Assembly: GCA_016838945.1 (NCBI GenBank)
Contig: JADLKP010000125.1
Location: 1 to 6,699, forward strand
DNA length: 6,699 nt
Direction of reading: 5' to 3'
From: Methanobrevibacter sp.
GTDB lineage: Archaea > Methanobacteriota > Methanobacteria > Methanobacteriales > Methanobacteriaceae
Part shown: one piece after another, positions 5,290 through 6,699 of the stretch
Numbering within the stretch: position 1 is the stretch's first letter
Layout: the number at the start of each line of letters is the position of its first letter
The notes under the pieces: generated by a model
The model's input: only the letters and a program-made list of their open reading frames with translations
Databases searched by the model: none
Told to the model about the DNA's origin: nothing
Made by a program: the position numbers and the translations under genes

Positions 5290-5418
5290 TTTAATCTTAA
5301 ATAAATACTTTAATCTTAAATGGATATTTTAATTTTAAATAAATGTTTTAATTTTAAATATTTTAACTTTAAATGGATATTTTAATTTTAAATAAATGTT
5401 TTAATTTTAAATAAATTA
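5290..5418. repeat. Iteron-like array: seven copies of a 19-bp repeat
   Basis: Consensus TTTAATYTTAAATRRATRY. Copies start at 5290, 5309, 5328, 5347, 5362, 5381 and 5400; all are 19 bp except the fourth, which is 15 bp. Copies 2-4 are duplicated as copies 5-7 in a 53-bp higher-order unit (5316-5360 equals 5369-5413 exactly). Each copy holds the small dyad TTTAA-N2-TTAAA. The array ends 26 bp before the coaBC start codon, so it covers where that gene's promoter must be. It may be a regulator-binding array, a curved or histone-positioning segment, or a minisatellite without function. The fixed 19-bp phase in otherwise AT-only DNA makes plain low complexity an insufficient explanation. Confidence 0.85.
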
Positions 5419-5436
5419 TAATTAAAAGATATTGAC

Positions 5437-5441
5437 GTGAT
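5437..5441 (+). promoter_or_regulatory. Short, close ribosome-binding site of coaBC
   Basis: GTGAT, matching the 3' part of the GGAGGTGAT consensus, lies only three bases before ATG 5445. This is a weak site compared with the AGGAGGA and GGAGGTG used by other genes here. No better start exists, since the flavin-binding strand begins at residue 2. Confidence 0.4.
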
Positions 5442-5444
5442 TAT

Positions 5445-6629
5445 ATGGAAATTATTTTGTGTGTCACTGGTAGTATTGCAGCTACAGAGACTATTAAATT
5501 GGCAAGAGAATTTAGAAGGCAAGGTCATACAGTCAAGGCATTCATGACCACTGAAGCCACTAAGATTATTCATCCAAATGCTTTGGAGTTTGCTACTGGT
5601 CAAGAGGTAGTTGTAGAGTTAACAGGTAAAATTGAACATGTGAAATACGCTCAAGCGGATTTGGTTTTGGTTGCTCCAGCAACTGCAAACACTATCAGTA
5701 AATTTGCATATAGGATTTCAGATAATCCGGTGAATACTCTATTGATTACGGCTTATGGTCACGATACACCAATCGTTTTTGTGCCTTCCATGCATGATTC
5801 AATGTATGATGCAGTAAGCGATAATGTTCAGAAATTAAAAGATGATGGAATCATATTCGTCAATCCTCGTATTGATGAAGGAAAAGCCAAATTCCCCGCT
5901 ATTGAGGATATAGTTCTTGAATCAATAAGGACTGTTAATCTGGATAAAGTTGAAAAAGGCAATGCAGAGGATAATCTATCTAAGATTGCTGGAAGAAATA
6001 TTCTCATCAGCTTAGGTGGAACTTTTGAGGAAATCGATCCTATTAGAGGTATTTCCAACAGGTCTTCTGGAAGAATGGGATTGGAATTGGCTAAAGAGGC
6101 TTTCATTAGGGGTGCCAATCTAACAATCTTGGCGGCTCATCATGAAGTTTCAATTCCAAAGGTGTTAAATGTGATTGATGCAGAATCAACAGCTGTTATG
6201 AATGAAAAGATAGATGGGCTGATTCCTGATAATGATATATTCATAGCTACTGCAGCTGTTTCTGATTTCACTCCAATAAGTAAGGAAGATTCTAAAATCT
6301 CATCATCCTATAACCTATCTTTAGAATTTGAGCCTGTTTCAAAAATCATTCATAGAATTAAGAATATTAATGAAGACATATTCCTCGTTGGATTTAAGGC
6401 AGAATATGATATTTCAGAAGAAAAGATGATTGAATGCGCTAAAACTCAAATGCAAAAGGCAGGAACTGATTTGGTTGTAACAAATGACGTTGCCCATAAG
6501 GGATGCGGATTTGGATCTGAAACCAATGAAGTGATTCTTGTAAGTGATGAAATCAAGAAAGTTTCCTTAAATTCCAAAAAAGAGATTTCCAAATCAATAT
6601 TTGATGAGATTTCTAAAAAGTTAAATTAA
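5445..6629 (+). CDS. coaBC: CoaBC: phosphopantothenoylcysteine synthetase/decarboxylase
   Basis: The bifunctional enzyme joins 4'-phosphopantothenate to cysteine (CoaB, CTP-dependent) and decarboxylates the product to 4'-phosphopantetheine (CoaC, FMN) in coenzyme A synthesis. It was formerly called Dfp. The CoaC half (1-165) has VTGSIAA (7-13), the catalytic His in IEHVKYAQADLVLVAPATAN (His65) and a PSMHDSMY clamp (114-121). The CoaB half (about 184-394) has SLGGTFEEIDPIRGISNRSS (189-208) with the conserved Asn205, AAVSDF (270-275), GFKAE (316-320) and TNDV (346-349). The 394-residue length is normal for a fused CoaBC. Two points differ from the bacterial enzyme: His replaces Asn in the PAMN motif, and EGKAKFP (145-151) stands where bacteria have the ACGxxGxGR flap with its Cys. 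I believe these are archaeal features but cannot verify it here. It follows the iteron-like array with a weak ribosome-binding site and appears monocistronic. Confidence 0.96.
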   Translation: MEIILCVTGSIAATETIKLAREFRRQGHTVKAFMTTEATKIIHPNALEFATGQEVVVELTGKIEHVKYAQADLVLVAPATANTISKFAYRISDNPVNTLLITAYGHDTPIVFVPSMHDSMYDAVSDNVQKLKDDGIIFVNPRIDEGKAKFPAIEDIVLESIRTVNLDKVEKGNAEDNLSKIAGRNILISLGGTFEEIDPIRGISNRSSGRMGLELAKEAFIRGANLTILAAHHEVSIPKVLNVIDAESTAVMNEKIDGLIPDNDIFIATAAVSDFTPISKEDSKISSSYNLSLEFEPVSKIIHRIKNINEDIFLVGFKAEYDISEEKMIECAKTQMQKAGTDLVVTNDVAHKGCGFGSETNEVILVSDEIKKVSLNSKKEISKSIFDEISKKLN

Positions 6630-6659
6630 TTTTTAATTTAACTATTTTTCTTTTTTTTA
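6618..6659 (+). terminator. Stop-overlapping hairpin and T-tract terminator of coaBC
   Basis: AGTTAAATTAA (6619-6629) pairs with TTAATTTAACT (6633-6643), an 11-bp perfect stem with a 3-nt loop whose 5' arm contains the last codons and the TAA stop (6627-6629). A tract that is nearly all T follows (6645-6659). From there to the end of the window there is only T/A low-complexity sequence. Confidence 0.7.
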
Positions 6660-6699
6660 TTCAATTTTTAATTTTTAATTTTTATTTTTTTTTAATTTT

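Noticed and set aside
5290..5418. CRISPR array
   Set aside because: The 19-bp units are directly adjacent without unique spacers, so this is a tandem repeat, not a CRISPR.
5290..5418. Replication origin, because of iteron-like repeats in AT-rich DNA
   Set aside because: No cdc6/orc gene is in the window and no origin recognition box is recognisable; the position before coaBC suggests a promoter-linked role or neutral repeat.

Overview
The window looks like chromosomal DNA of a methanogenic archaeon of the order Methanobacteriales, most like Methanobrevibacter. This is inferred from three things: strongly AT-rich spacers with long T-tracts, a CoaBC fusion of archaeal style, and a tail-to-head series of CBS-domain genes, pheA and Ser/Gly-rich surface proteins. 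The species cannot be fixed from the sequence alone. All six supported genes are on the + strand.

Layout: 1-500 has no convincing gene but holds four inverted repeats. 501-1418 and 1633-2451 encode two four-CBS-domain proteins, separated by a 214-bp spacer packed with hairpins. 2452-2716 holds a hairpin/T-tract terminator and the pheA promoter region. 2717-3544 is pheA, prephenate dehydratase with an ACT domain. 3545-3847 holds an exact 56-bp tandem duplication of a pyrimidine-rich terminator-like segment and a 10-bp hairpin. 3848-4615 encodes a single-pass membrane protein with a Ser/Gly/Asp-rich exterior, followed 41 nt later by 4657-5211, a membrane-anchored protein with a PsbP-like exterior domain; these two are probably cotranscribed. 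5212-5444 holds a hairpin terminator and a seven-copy, 19-bp repeat array. 5445-6629 is coaBC, the bifunctional coenzyme A biosynthesis enzyme, closed by a hairpin/T-tract terminator.

The genes do not form one obvious pathway. The CBS pair are probably sensors of adenosyl nucleotides, pheA and coaBC are housekeeping biosynthesis, and 3848-5211 is a cell-surface module. Most of the novelty is between genes: the iteron-like array before coaBC, the structured spacer between the CBS genes with a decamer shared by both upstream regions, the 56-bp duplication, and terminator hairpins whose 5' arm contains the stop codon. I see no defence system, CRISPR array, mobile element, tRNA or rRNA. Two starts were moved downstream from the longest possible reading frame (to 1633 and 4657) because of ribosome-binding sites and domain boundaries.
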